Below, piece by piece: positions 33,867 to 42,746 of a stretch of 64,000 nt of DNA. Location of the stretch: contig CAJUCW010000015.1 in assembly GCA_910585275.1 (NCBI GenBank), positions 26,278 through 90,277 on the forward strand, written 5' to 3'. The first letter of the stretch is position 1; each line of letters starts with the position of its first letter. Both the position numbers and the translations under genes were made by a program. This DNA comes from an uncultured Muribaculaceae bacterium (GTDB lineage: Bacteria > Bacteroidota > Bacteroidia > Bacteroidales > Muribaculaceae). A model generated the notes under the pieces. The model made no database searches. It was given only the letters and a program-made list of their open reading frames with translations, and was not told the DNA's origin.

Positions 33867-34709
33867 TTAAGGGGCGGTGCCGTTGGTTTGTTCCCGTGAA
33901 AAGGCTTCCGAGGGTAGGGTGGCTTCTTCAAGGTCGATTTCCTCTTCAAATCCTGCGCTATGCGCATTGGCTGTTTTGTTTCGTCTCGTAGCTACAATCT
34001 GCCCTTTGAATTTCACGGAGATAGTGTCATATTCTTCCCATCCCTTGTAGGGAATCACCTTGCGATAGAATGTCAGCAAGGCGTTGCGTTTCTCTCCGAG
34101 ACGGGAGGTGTCGCCGAAGTTGACGACATGCCCGTGGATTCTCGGCACAAGCATAATGTCGGAGGGACTCTTTGCTTCCACCATTCCCACGAGTTGTCTC
34201 AGAACCGGGTCGTTCTGGATAAACCTTGTGACGGGCAGAACGTTGCGGGCGGGGAAGGTTTCCGAGAAATTACCGCTCACCACCGGCACGTCAACGAAGA
34301 AGTTTGCTTTCGACTCGATTCGCTTGCCGTCTTTGTTTATATAGTAACTTTTGTCCGGTTCAAATACCCTTATCTCCGGAATCATCGGCACTACCGAAAC
34401 CGAAAGCATCCCGTTGGTGGTCAGTGCGCATTCCACGTTTTCAAAGTTGGAATAGCGCGAGAGATAATTTTCAATTTCCATTGTGTTGATTCTCTCTATT
34501 GCTGTTCCCTCTATTTTCTTGGGAAACTTCAAAAGTTCCTCTTTTACACCGTTTATAGTGACGGAATCCACGGATTTCGCAGATGCTATCACCACCTCTA
34601 TACCCTGGCATGCATGACGACTCGCCTCGCCGTGCGCCCATATTGTCACTGCTGTGGCATAGGCGAACAACGCGGTGAGTATAAACCATTTAAGTATAGT
34701 CTTACGCAT
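33867..34709 (-). CDS. ftsQ: Cell division protein FtsQ
   Basis: 280 residues from ATG 34709, which overlaps the murC stop by 8 bp; a longer form from 34736 is possible. One membrane helix near the start (LKWFILTALFAYATAVTIWA), then a short POTRA-like region (IEVVIASAKSVDSVTINGVK) and the FtsQ beta domain. Bacteroidota FtsQ is poorly conserved, so the call leans on the layout and the place between murC and ftsA. Confidence 0.88.
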   Translation of the reverse strand: MRKTILKWFILTALFAYATAVTIWAHGEASRHACQGIEVVIASAKSVDSVTINGVKEELLKFPKKIEGTAIERINTMEIENYLSRYSNFENVECALTTNGMLSVSVVPMIPEIRVFEPDKSYYINKDGKRIESKANFFVDVPVVSGNFSETFPARNVLPVTRFIQNDPVLRQLVGMVEAKSPSDIMLVPRIHGHVVNFGDTSRLGEKRNALLTFYRKVIPYKGWEEYDTISVKFKGQIVATRRNKTANAHSAGFEEEIDLEEATLPSEAFSREQTNGTAP

Positions 34710-36129
34710 CGTGCGACATATGTTTCCGTTCATCAAGGATGCTGTCGATGTCAGGCAAAAGCCTGTCTATGTCGGCGGCTCCGAGAGTCATCAAGATTTC
34801 AAAGTTACGATTTTTTATTAGATTTAGCAAATCTTTTCGTTCACAAAAGCATTTCTGCGGGCTCGTCACGTCTTTGAGTATCAGGTGAGAATCCACTCCC
34901 GGGATGGGAAGCTCGCGTGCCGGGTAGATTTCAGGCATGATTACTTCGTCGGCATGTGAGAGGGCTTCTGCGAATTCCGGGGCGAAATCGCGTGTTCGCG
35001 TGTAGAGGTGGGGCTGGAATATCACCGTGAGTTTCCTCCCCGGATATAGTTTCTTTACCGACCTGATGGATGCTTTGACTTCGTTGGGACTGTGGGCATA
35101 GTCGTCAATCAGTGCGGTGCTGCCGTCTTTGCCGTCGCGGATTACTTCGAACCGTCGTTTTGCGCCCTTGAATGATGCAAGGCCGCGCCTTACGTCGTCG
35201 GGCGTGGCTCCGGCTGTGATTGAAGCGGCAGCCGCGGCTACGGCGTTGTCTATGTTGATTTCAACGGGGACTCCCACCTCGATATCGGCAATTCTCACGT
35301 CGGGGCCAATCAGAGTGAAAGAGAGGGTGCCGTTGCCGAATTTCACGTCTTCCGCATGCCAGTCTCCTTCGTTTCCGCCGCTGTATGTCATCGTTTTCAC
35401 CCCGTCGGGAGTCTTCGGACGGAGTTTGAGCCCTGTATGGAGCAACAGGGTGCCTCCTTCGCGGATAAGCGACGTGAAATGGGCGAACCCTTCGAGATAG
35501 CCCGCTTCGTCGCCGTAGATGTCAAGATGGTCAGGATCGGTCGATGTGACTACGGCTATGGAGGGGGAGAGCTGATGGAACGAGCGGTCGTATTCGTCGG
35601 CTTCGATCACCGACCATGGAGATGTCTCGCTGAGCACGAGGTTGCTCCCTGTGTTGCGCAGAATGCCTCCAAGGAAGGCGTTGCAGCCAACCGACGAGCC
35701 GCGCAGGATGTTGGCCGTCATGGAGCATGTTGTCGTTTTTCCATGCGAGCCGGAGATGCAGATGGCTTCCGTAGAACGGGTTATCTTACCCAGAAGTGCG
35801 GCACGTTTTATCACCTCGAAACCGTTTTCGCGGTACCATCCCAGAATCTTGCTGTCGGCGGGGATGGCCGGAGTAAACACCACCAAGGTGTCGGCGGGGG
35901 AGCGGAATGCTTCGGGAATCTCGTTGCTGTCGTCGGTATATGTAATTTCGACCCCTTCTTCTTCCAGACGCCGTGTAAGTTCCGAGGGTGTTTTGTCATA
36001 TCCGGCCACATTGTGGCCCTTGCTGAGGAAGTAGCGTTCGAGGTTTGCCATGCCTATGCCTCCGGCACCTACGAAATAGAGGTTGCGGAATGCGGAATCC
36101 GAGGGATGGAGTATGTTTTCCTGAGTCAT
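34702..36129 (-). CDS. murC: UDP-N-acetylmuramate-L-alanine ligase MurC
   Basis: 475 residues. Mur ligase fold: NLYFVGAGGIGMANLERYFL (UDP-binding start), ISGSHGKTTTCSMTANIL (P-loop), VIEADEYDRSF (Mg/ATP), TSTDPDHLDIYGD and DDYAHSPNEVKAS (C-terminal domain). It adds L-Ala to UDP-MurNAc in peptidoglycan precursor synthesis. Overlaps murG by ATGA and ftsQ by 8 bp. Confidence 0.97.
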   Translation of the reverse strand: MTQENILHPSDSAFRNLYFVGAGGIGMANLERYFLSKGHNVAGYDKTPSELTRRLEEEGVEITYTDDSNEIPEAFRSPADTLVVFTPAIPADSKILGWYRENGFEVIKRAALLGKITRSTEAICISGSHGKTTTCSMTANILRGSSVGCNAFLGGILRNTGSNLVLSETSPWSVIEADEYDRSFHQLSPSIAVVTSTDPDHLDIYGDEAGYLEGFAHFTSLIREGGTLLLHTGLKLRPKTPDGVKTMTYSGGNEGDWHAEDVKFGNGTLSFTLIGPDVRIADIEVGVPVEINIDNAVAAAAASITAGATPDDVRRGLASFKGAKRRFEVIRDGKDGSTALIDDYAHSPNEVKASIRSVKKLYPGRKLTVIFQPHLYTRTRDFAPEFAEALSHADEVIMPEIYPARELPIPGVDSHLILKDVTSPQKCFCERKDLLNLIKNRNFEILMTLGAADIDRLLPDIDSILDERKHMSHDA

Positions 36130-37271
36130 GACTTTCTGTTCTTTAGGATTTGGCAGACTTCGTCTGCAATTCTGGAATCGCTGTCGGTTATGCCCATCTT
36201 TCCGATTTCCCGGCTCATGGCATCGAGCTTTTCTTTGTCTGAAATAAGGGGTAGGGCGGTCGCTACGAGTTTCTCCCTTGCCTCGGCATCCGTTATCAGG
36301 ACAGCCGCGCCATGGTCAGACAATGCACGGGCGTTGTGGGTCTGATGGTCTTCCGCCACGTTTGGAGACGGAACGAGTATCACCGGTTTGCCGAGCGCCT
36401 GGAGTTCGGATATCGAGCCTGCGCCGGCCCTGCCGACAACAAGGTCGGCGGCTTTATAGGCCGATGCCATGTCGGTGATGAAAGGAGTCACCACAATCCC
36501 TTTGAGCCCTTTTGCTGCGAGGGGACCGCGGTCTCCGAAGTTTTTCCCGGTCTGCCAAATCACCTGGATTCCATTTTCGGCAAGTTCCCTTATCCCGGCT
36601 TCCATACTTTCGTTGAGGGTCAACGCCCCGAGGCTCCCGCCCACTACGAGGAGGGTGGGGCGCTCCGGATTGAGCCCGAACGATTCGCGTGCTTCTTTCA
36701 CTGTCTTCGAGGAACTGAGCAATGCCTTACGGATTGGATTCCCGGTCTTTACTATTTTCCCGGCGGGGAAGAAGCGTTCCATTCCGTCGTATGCAACGCA
36801 GATTTTCTCGGCTTTCTCTCCGAGAAGTTTGTTGGTCACTCCGGCGTAAGAATTTTGTTCCTGAAGGAGAGTGGGCACTCCGGCACGTTGTGCCGCCTTG
36901 AGAGTGGGGCCGGAGGCATAGCCGCCTACGCCGATTGCTATGTCGGGCTTGAAATCGCGTATAATTTTGCGCGACATTCTGAGGCTTTTGAACAGCTTGA
37001 AGAGCACGGAGAAATTACGCCATAGGCGTTTGCGGTCAAATCCTGCCACGGGGAGGCCGATAATCTTATATCCGGCGTCGGGCACGCGCGTCATTTCCAT
37101 TCTGTTGTCGGCGCCTACGAAAAGAATCTCGGCGTCGAGACGTCTGCGGAGTGCATCGGCTATGGAAAGGGCGGGGAAGATGTGGCCTCCCGTTCCGCCA
37201 CCGCTTATCACCACCCTCGGACGGTTCGCCATCCTGTCTGCGGCGGATGTATTTATATTCGTGTCAATCAT
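36126..37271 (-). CDS. murG: MurG N-acetylglucosaminyltransferase
   Basis: 381 residues from ATG 37271, which overlaps the ftsW stop; longer frames upstream lie inside ftsW. VVISGGGTGGHIFPALSIAD is the N-terminal G-loop, then GVGGYASGPTLKAAQ, LLVVGGSLGALTLNESM and the donor site VGRAGAGSISELQALGKPVI. It converts lipid I to lipid II at the inner face of the membrane. Confidence 0.97.
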   Translation of the reverse strand: MIDTNINTSAADRMANRPRVVISGGGTGGHIFPALSIADALRRRLDAEILFVGADNRMEMTRVPDAGYKIIGLPVAGFDRKRLWRNFSVLFKLFKSLRMSRKIIRDFKPDIAIGVGGYASGPTLKAAQRAGVPTLLQEQNSYAGVTNKLLGEKAEKICVAYDGMERFFPAGKIVKTGNPIRKALLSSSKTVKEARESFGLNPERPTLLVVGGSLGALTLNESMEAGIRELAENGIQVIWQTGKNFGDRGPLAAKGLKGIVVTPFITDMASAYKAADLVVGRAGAGSISELQALGKPVILVPSPNVAEDHQTHNARALSDHGAAVLITDAEAREKLVATALPLISDKEKLDAMSREIGKMGITDSDSRIADEVCQILKNRKS

Positions 37272-38610
37272 TTTTTGTCTGTGTTGAGAAGTTGGCCGCC
37301 TGCATGTCTTCGGGCAGCTCCTTAAGTTCAGCCTTGATTTGTTTCTTATTGCCGTTGACCACTGCAAACCTGCTCACGGATAGCATGATTCCGATTGCCA
37401 CCGACATCACCACCACCGACGTGCCACCCTTGGAAATGAGCGGTAACGGCTGGCCACTGACAGGGAACAGTCCTGTCACGATTGCCATGTGGACGAGGGC
37501 CTGGAATACAATCAATACCGCACACCCCATAATCAGGAATGCCGGGAAAGCCCTCGAACAATAGTAGGCGATGCGTCCGGCGCGTGCGAGCAGACACAGA
37601 TAGAGCAGCAGAAGGAATACGCCACCTACAAGGCCGGTATCTTCCACTATAATAGAATAAATATAGTCGGAGAAGGCGAGCGGGAGGCGTGCGCTTTCGC
37701 GTGAATTGCCCGGCCCTTGACCAAATACTCCGCCATGCGCCTGGGCTATCTTTGCAAACACCACCTGCCGGTTTTCATCGGTGATAGGGTCGTCCGGATG
37801 CACGCCTTCAATGAAACGCGCTATACGCCCTTTGTGGGTATCCTGGCGCCCATCCATAACTTCGATACGGTCTTCGTCGTCGGCATCGTCTGAGCCGGTG
37901 TATTTCATCATATATAGCATGCCTCCGCATGCTGCATATACTGCCAGGACAATGAAAAATTTCTTCCATTTCATGCCACCGATGAGGAACATCGAAAGGC
38001 TCACACCGAAGAGTAGGATGGTGTTGGTGAGTCCGTTTTTCCATAGGAACGCACCGAAAATCACAACTACAAAGGCCGCCTCGATTACACCTCTGTTGGA
38101 AACTCCGCGCGGCTCCTGGTTACGTCCCAGAATAGTGGCGAGAAGCACAACCACCGTAAGTTTCACTATCTCAGGTGGCTGAATGGTGAATCCGGCAACG
38201 CGTATGGCCCTTTGAGCCCCGTTGATTTCCACTCCGAAGAAGTTGGATAGTATCAGGAGCCCGAGCGATATCAGTGCGAAAAACCACGCGAAACGGCTGA
38301 AATAGCCGTAGTGGATGTTTTGCAGGGCGAAGACCGCCCCGAGGCCGATTATAAGGAACACCGCATGGCGGATGAGGGGCATATACACGTTGGTTGCGGA
38401 AACCTCAGTGCTTGATGCCGAAAACAGTTCGATAACCGACACCATAAGGAGCATTATGTAGATGCCCCATATATAAGGGTCGGGCTTAGGACGCGCCGTA
38501 GGGCGCGCCTTACGGTTGCGCACGGCTTTTACTTCCGGCTCCACGGCAACGCCGTCAACCGTGTTTTTTATAATTACGCCTTGTCCAAGCGTTTCTGTCT
38601 CGTTTGCCAT
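37264..38610 (-). CDS. ftsW: Peptidoglycan glycosyltransferase FtsW (SEDS)
   Basis: 448 residues with about ten membrane helices and a cytosolic N-terminal tail of about 45 residues. SEDS motifs are present: GAQRAIRVAGFTIQPPEIVK, the large extracellular loop ending AQAHGGVFGQGPGNSRE, DYIYSIIVEDTGLVGG and the end QPLPLISKGGTS. It polymerises septal glycan together with the class B PBP encoded upstream. Overlaps murG, and its start codon shares bases with the murD stop (TAATG). Confidence 0.96.
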   Translation of the reverse strand: MANETETLGQGVIIKNTVDGVAVEPEVKAVRNRKARPTARPKPDPYIWGIYIMLLMVSVIELFSASSTEVSATNVYMPLIRHAVFLIIGLGAVFALQNIHYGYFSRFAWFFALISLGLLILSNFFGVEINGAQRAIRVAGFTIQPPEIVKLTVVVLLATILGRNQEPRGVSNRGVIEAAFVVVIFGAFLWKNGLTNTILLFGVSLSMFLIGGMKWKKFFIVLAVYAACGGMLYMMKYTGSDDADDEDRIEVMDGRQDTHKGRIARFIEGVHPDDPITDENRQVVFAKIAQAHGGVFGQGPGNSRESARLPLAFSDYIYSIIVEDTGLVGGVFLLLLYLCLLARAGRIAYYCSRAFPAFLIMGCAVLIVFQALVHMAIVTGLFPVSGQPLPLISKGGTSVVVMSVAIGIMLSVSRFAVVNGNKKQIKAELKELPEDMQAANFSTQTKND

Positions 38611-39977
38611 TATTTCATCGCTTTTACGGCTGCTTTGAATTGTTCGCCACGGTCTTCATAACTTTTGAAGAGGTCGAAGCTTGCGCAGCAAGGGGAGAGG
38701 AGTACGGTGTCGCCTTCCGACGCAATTTCGCGGCATGCCGCCACAGCGTCGGCGAGGGTATGTGTGTCAACGATTTTGGCTACTTTTCCGGTGAAGAAGT
38801 CGAGAAGTTTCTCGTTGTGCAGCCCCATGCAGACGATGGCTTTCACTTTCTCTTTCACGAGCGGCTCTATTTCCGAATAGTCGTTGCCTTTGTCTTTGCC
38901 GCCGAGAATGAGCACGGTGGGGGTGGTCATGCTTTCAAGAGCATACCAGGTGGAATTCACGTTGGTGGCCTTCGAATCGTTGACGTAGCGCACGCCATCT
39001 ACGCTGGCTACATATTCGAGACGGTGTTCCACTGCTTCGAAGTCTTCGAGCGCCTGGCGGATATTGTCTTTCTTGATGTTGAGCACTGATGCCGATATGC
39101 CGGCCGCCATGGAGTTGTAGAGGTTGTGGAGCCCTGTGAGCGACAGTTTGTCGCGGGGTATTTCCCAGACTTCACCGGGAGTGGAGAAATGCACTATTCC
39201 GTCTTCCACCCAGGCTGCGCTGTCTTCTTCACGGCCGATGCCGAAGGGGAGCTGCATCGCTTCGCTCTGCACGCGTGCTATCTGCTCGCGGATAATGGGG
39301 TCGTCTTGCCAATATACGAATACATCGTCTTTCGTCTGGTTCTGGAGAATACGGAACTTCGCCGCCACATAGTTTTCCATCTTGTGGTCGTAACGGTCGA
39401 GATGGTCGGGCGTTATGTTCATTATTACGGCGATATTGGCTTTGAACTTATACATGTTTTCCAGCTGGAAACTCGAAAGTTCGATCACATAGATTTCATG
39501 TGGGTCTTCCGCCACCTGCAGCGCGAGGCTTTTGCCTACGTTGCCTGCAAGCCCTGCGTCGAGTCCGGCTTTCCTTAAGATATGATAGGTGAGCAGGGTA
39601 GTGGTGGTTTTCCCGTTAGAGCCGGTTATGCACACCATCTTGGCGTCGGTAAATCCGGCAGCGAATTCTATTTCTGACAATACGGAAATCCCCTTGGCCG
39701 AGATTTTCTCCACCATGGGTGCATAAGGAGGGATGCCGGGGCTTTTTACCACTACCGTGGCATTAAGAATTTTCTCTTCCGTATGCCGTCCTTCCTCGTA
39801 TGGGATGGCATGGGCGTCGAGAAGGTCTTTATATTTCTGCGGTATGATGCCCATGTCGGAGAGAAACACGTCCATCCCTTTTGCTTTTCCGAGTATGGCG
39901 GCGCCGGTGCCGCTTTCGCCTCCGCCGAGCACTACGAGCCGGCCTGCGAGGTCTATGTTGTGTTTGTTGATATTCAC
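38610..39977 (-). CDS. murD: UDP-N-acetylmuramoylalanine-D-glutamate ligase MurD
   Basis: 455 residues from GTG 39977 (NINKHNIDLAGRLVVLGGGE follows), preferred because the frame further up runs into mraY. P-loop ITGSNGKTTTTLLTYHIL, NITPDHLDRYDHK and VNDSKATNVNSTWYALES are as in the family, and LLSPCCASFDLFKSYEDRG is the typical end. Adds D-Glu to UDP-MurNAc-L-Ala. The gap to mraY is 32 bp. Confidence 0.96.
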   Translation of the reverse strand: MNINKHNIDLAGRLVVLGGGESGTGAAILGKAKGMDVFLSDMGIIPQKYKDLLDAHAIPYEEGRHTEEKILNATVVVKSPGIPPYAPMVEKISAKGISVLSEIEFAAGFTDAKMVCITGSNGKTTTTLLTYHILRKAGLDAGLAGNVGKSLALQVAEDPHEIYVIELSSFQLENMYKFKANIAVIMNITPDHLDRYDHKMENYVAAKFRILQNQTKDDVFVYWQDDPIIREQIARVQSEAMQLPFGIGREEDSAAWVEDGIVHFSTPGEVWEIPRDKLSLTGLHNLYNSMAAGISASVLNIKKDNIRQALEDFEAVEHRLEYVASVDGVRYVNDSKATNVNSTWYALESMTTPTVLILGGKDKGNDYSEIEPLVKEKVKAIVCMGLHNEKLLDFFTGKVAKIVDTHTLADAVAACREIASEGDTVLLSPCCASFDLFKSYEDRGEQFKAAVKAMK

Positions 39978-40009
39978 GTTATATATATTTATATCCCGAT
40001 AGTGGAGTT

Positions 40010-41278
40010 TTATCTGATTTTCAAAGTCACAAAAGTGAGGGCAGCCAGCAGAATCCCTACAATCCAAAATCTTACGACTATTTTAGATTCGGGAATGGGT
40101 GCGACCGGATGTTTTATGAGGCACTTCACCGAGGGGTCGCCGGCTTTCTGGAAATGATGGTGGAGTGGAGTCATTTTAAATATCCGCCTCCCTTCTCCAT
40201 ACTTCTTCTTGGTATATTTGAAATAACCTACCTGAAGGATTACGGAGAGGTCTTCGATGAAAAAGATGAGACACAGCAACGGAATCAGGAGTTCCTTGCG
40301 GATGAGAATGGCGAATACGGCGAGAATGCCGCCGAGCGTAAGGCTTCCCGTGTCGCCCATGAATACCTGTGCCGGGAAGGCGTTATACCACAGGAACCCG
40401 ACAAGCGCCCCTATAAATGCCGCCGCATACACCACAAGCTCTTCGCTGCCCGGGATATACATTATGTTGAGATAACCCGAATAAATCACGTTGCCGCCGA
40501 GATATGCCATTATTGCAAGCGCCACACCGATGATTGCCGAAGTCCCGGCGCAGAGGCCGTCGAGGCCGTCGGTGAGGTTCGCGCCGTTGCTCACGGCAGC
40601 CACCACGATAATGACGACGAGCACGAACACAAGCCATCCGAGCATCTGGGCGGCGTTTTCATCGTGAATCCAGCCGGTGAGCCATTCGTAGTTGAAGTTG
40701 TTGTTTTTCACAAACGGAATGGTGGTCTGCGGCGATTTGACGGTGTTGACGGAATGCACGATTTCCGTCTGGTGGTTTATTTGGTCAACCACTTCCATAT
40801 TTTCGCTCATTACAATGTCGGGAGAGAGCCACATGGAGATTCCGACGATAAGTCCGAGTCCTATCTGGCCGATGACCTTATATTTTCCCTTGAGCCCGTC
40901 TTTGTTATGGTATTTCAGCTTTCGGTAGTCGTCGAGGAACCCGATTGCGCCCATCCAGAGAGTAGCTACCAGCATCAATATCATATAGATATTGGCGAGG
41001 TTGCCGAAGAGGATGCACGGCACGATTATCGACAGGATAATGATTACACCGCCCATTGTCGGGGTACCGGTTTTGCTCATTTGTCCTTCGAGTCCGAGGT
41101 TGCGTATCACTTCGCCTACCTGCATTTTCTGGAGACGATGGATTATGTCGCGGCCGAATATGAGGGCGATTACCATCGCCACGGCAAAAGATATTCCGGC
41201 ACGGAAGGTGATATAGTCCATTAATCGGATTCCGGGGAAATCCGTGCCTTCAAGCAATTTAAAAAGCCAATAAATCAT
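40010..41278 (-). CDS. mraY: Phospho-MurNAc-pentapeptide transferase MraY
   Basis: 422 residues, about ten membrane helices. KTGTPTMGGVIIILSIIVP, DDYRKLKYHNKDGLKGKYK (the catalytic Asp pair), NLTDGLDGLCAGTSAIIGV, VFMGDTGSLTLGG and MTPLHHHFQKAG (the HHH loop) are all intact. Loads the pentapeptide onto undecaprenyl phosphate to make lipid I. It has an insertion of about 60 residues after the DDYRK loop (about 155-215), common in Bacteroidota MraY. Overlaps murE by ATGA. Confidence 0.97.
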   Translation of the reverse strand: MIYWLFKLLEGTDFPGIRLMDYITFRAGISFAVAMVIALIFGRDIIHRLQKMQVGEVIRNLGLEGQMSKTGTPTMGGVIIILSIIVPCILFGNLANIYMILMLVATLWMGAIGFLDDYRKLKYHNKDGLKGKYKVIGQIGLGLIVGISMWLSPDIVMSENMEVVDQINHQTEIVHSVNTVKSPQTTIPFVKNNNFNYEWLTGWIHDENAAQMLGWLVFVLVVIIVVAAVSNGANLTDGLDGLCAGTSAIIGVALAIMAYLGGNVIYSGYLNIMYIPGSEELVVYAAAFIGALVGFLWYNAFPAQVFMGDTGSLTLGGILAVFAILIRKELLIPLLCLIFFIEDLSVILQVGYFKYTKKKYGEGRRIFKMTPLHHHFQKAGDPSVKCLIKHPVAPIPESKIVVRFWIVGILLAALTFVTLKIR

Positions 41279-42735
41279 CTTAATGCAAACGCTTCTTTAA
41301 CTTCTTCGCGGTCATCGAAATGATGACGCACTCCACAAACTTCCTGATAGGTCTCGTGTCCTTTCCCTGCCACCAGCACCACCGTGCCCGGGTTGGCGCG
41401 TTTTATGGCGGCCCGTATGGCTTCATGGCGGTCTGTTATGCATTCCGTGCGTTGCAGTTCCTCGGAGGTGAGTCCTTCCCTCATCTCGTTGATGATGTCT
41501 TCGGGGTTTTCATTGCGCGGATTGTCGCTCGTGAGGATGAGAAAATCGCTTCGGCATGCCGCTTCCTGCGCCATCATGGGGCGCTTGCCGTGGTCGCGGT
41601 TGCCTCCGGCCCCTACCACCGTGATTATTTCACCGTCGGCCCCCACTATTTCGCGTATCGTGTCGAGCACGTTTACAAGCGCGTCGGGAGTATGGGCATA
41701 ATCCACTATGGCTGCCACGCCGTCTTTCGAAAGGAAAGGCTGGAAACGTCCCGCCACAGGCACGAGCCTGCTCATGTTGACAATCACCTCCTCCGGATCG
41801 AAGCCCGCAAGGATGGACGCCCCATATACGTCGGTCAGGTTGCAGGCGTTGAACCGTCCGGTGAACTGCACTTCCACTTCCCTTCCGTTGAGCAGCATCA
41901 GAGTGCCGTCGAGCCTTGTCTCAAGCACCTTGCCGCGGAAATCGGCATCCGAACGAAGCGAATAGGTATAAACCTTGGCTTTTGTGTTCTGCACCATGTA
42001 GGCGCCGCATTTGTCGTCGGCGTTGGTCAGGGCAAAAGCCGAGGGAGGCAGCATGTCGAAGAATGCTTTTTTCGCTTTCATATAGTTTTCGACGGTGCCG
42101 TGATAGTCGAGATGGTCTCGGGTGAGATTGGTGAAGATACCGCCGGTGAAATGGAGCCCCGCTACACGGTGTTGGGCAGTGGAATGCGACGATACTTCCA
42201 TGAATGCGTATTCACACCCCTCGTCAACCATCTCTGCAAGCAATTCATTGAGGGTGATTGGGTCTGGTGTGGTGTGGGTGGTGGGCACGGCGCGGTCGCA
42301 CACGTAGTTGCACACCGTGGAAAGAAGGCCGGCTTTATAGCCTTCGAATTTCGCCATTTCATAGAGTAGGGTGGCGGTGGTGGTCTTTCCGTTCGTGCCG
42401 GTCACCCCTACGAGTTTAAGTTTGCGAGAAGGATGGCCATACCATGCGGATGCAAGGCAGCCGAGGGCCTCGGCCGAGTCTGCAACACGAATGTAAGTCA
42501 CCCCTTTTTCATAGGCGGCGGGCATTTCTTCGCATACTATGGCGGCCACATGAGCACTGGCTGCCATGGGGATATATTTGTGGCCATCGGTCACGGTGCC
42601 TTTTACCGCCACGAAAAGGGCGTCTTTTTCCACTTTGCGTGAGTCGCTTTGCAGAGATGTTATATTTTTGTCGGTTTCGCCTATTATTTCAATCGGCTTT
42701 ATGTCGCTGATCAGGCTTGATAGTTTTGATGTCAT
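41275..42735 (-). CDS. murE: UDP-MurNAc-tripeptide ligase MurE (meso-diaminopimelate type)
   Basis: 486 residues. VTGTNGKTTTATLLYEMA (P-loop), TTHTTPDPITLNELL, MEVSSHSTAQHRVAGL and NLTRDHLDYHGTVENYMKAK are family motifs. The substrate motif near the end of the third domain is DNPRNENP, which marks the diaminopimelate-adding type rather than the L-Lys type, so the wall should be of the A1gamma type. Sits between the PBP gene (11 bp) and mraY (overlap). Confidence 0.97.
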   Translation of the reverse strand: MTSKLSSLISDIKPIEIIGETDKNITSLQSDSRKVEKDALFVAVKGTVTDGHKYIPMAASAHVAAIVCEEMPAAYEKGVTYIRVADSAEALGCLASAWYGHPSRKLKLVGVTGTNGKTTTATLLYEMAKFEGYKAGLLSTVCNYVCDRAVPTTHTTPDPITLNELLAEMVDEGCEYAFMEVSSHSTAQHRVAGLHFTGGIFTNLTRDHLDYHGTVENYMKAKKAFFDMLPPSAFALTNADDKCGAYMVQNTKAKVYTYSLRSDADFRGKVLETRLDGTLMLLNGREVEVQFTGRFNACNLTDVYGASILAGFDPEEVIVNMSRLVPVAGRFQPFLSKDGVAAIVDYAHTPDALVNVLDTIREIVGADGEIITVVGAGGNRDHGKRPMMAQEAACRSDFLILTSDNPRNENPEDIINEMREGLTSEELQRTECITDRHEAIRAAIKRANPGTVVLVAGKGHETYQEVCGVRHHFDDREEVKEAFALR

Positions 42736-42746
42736 ATTTCAGGGAA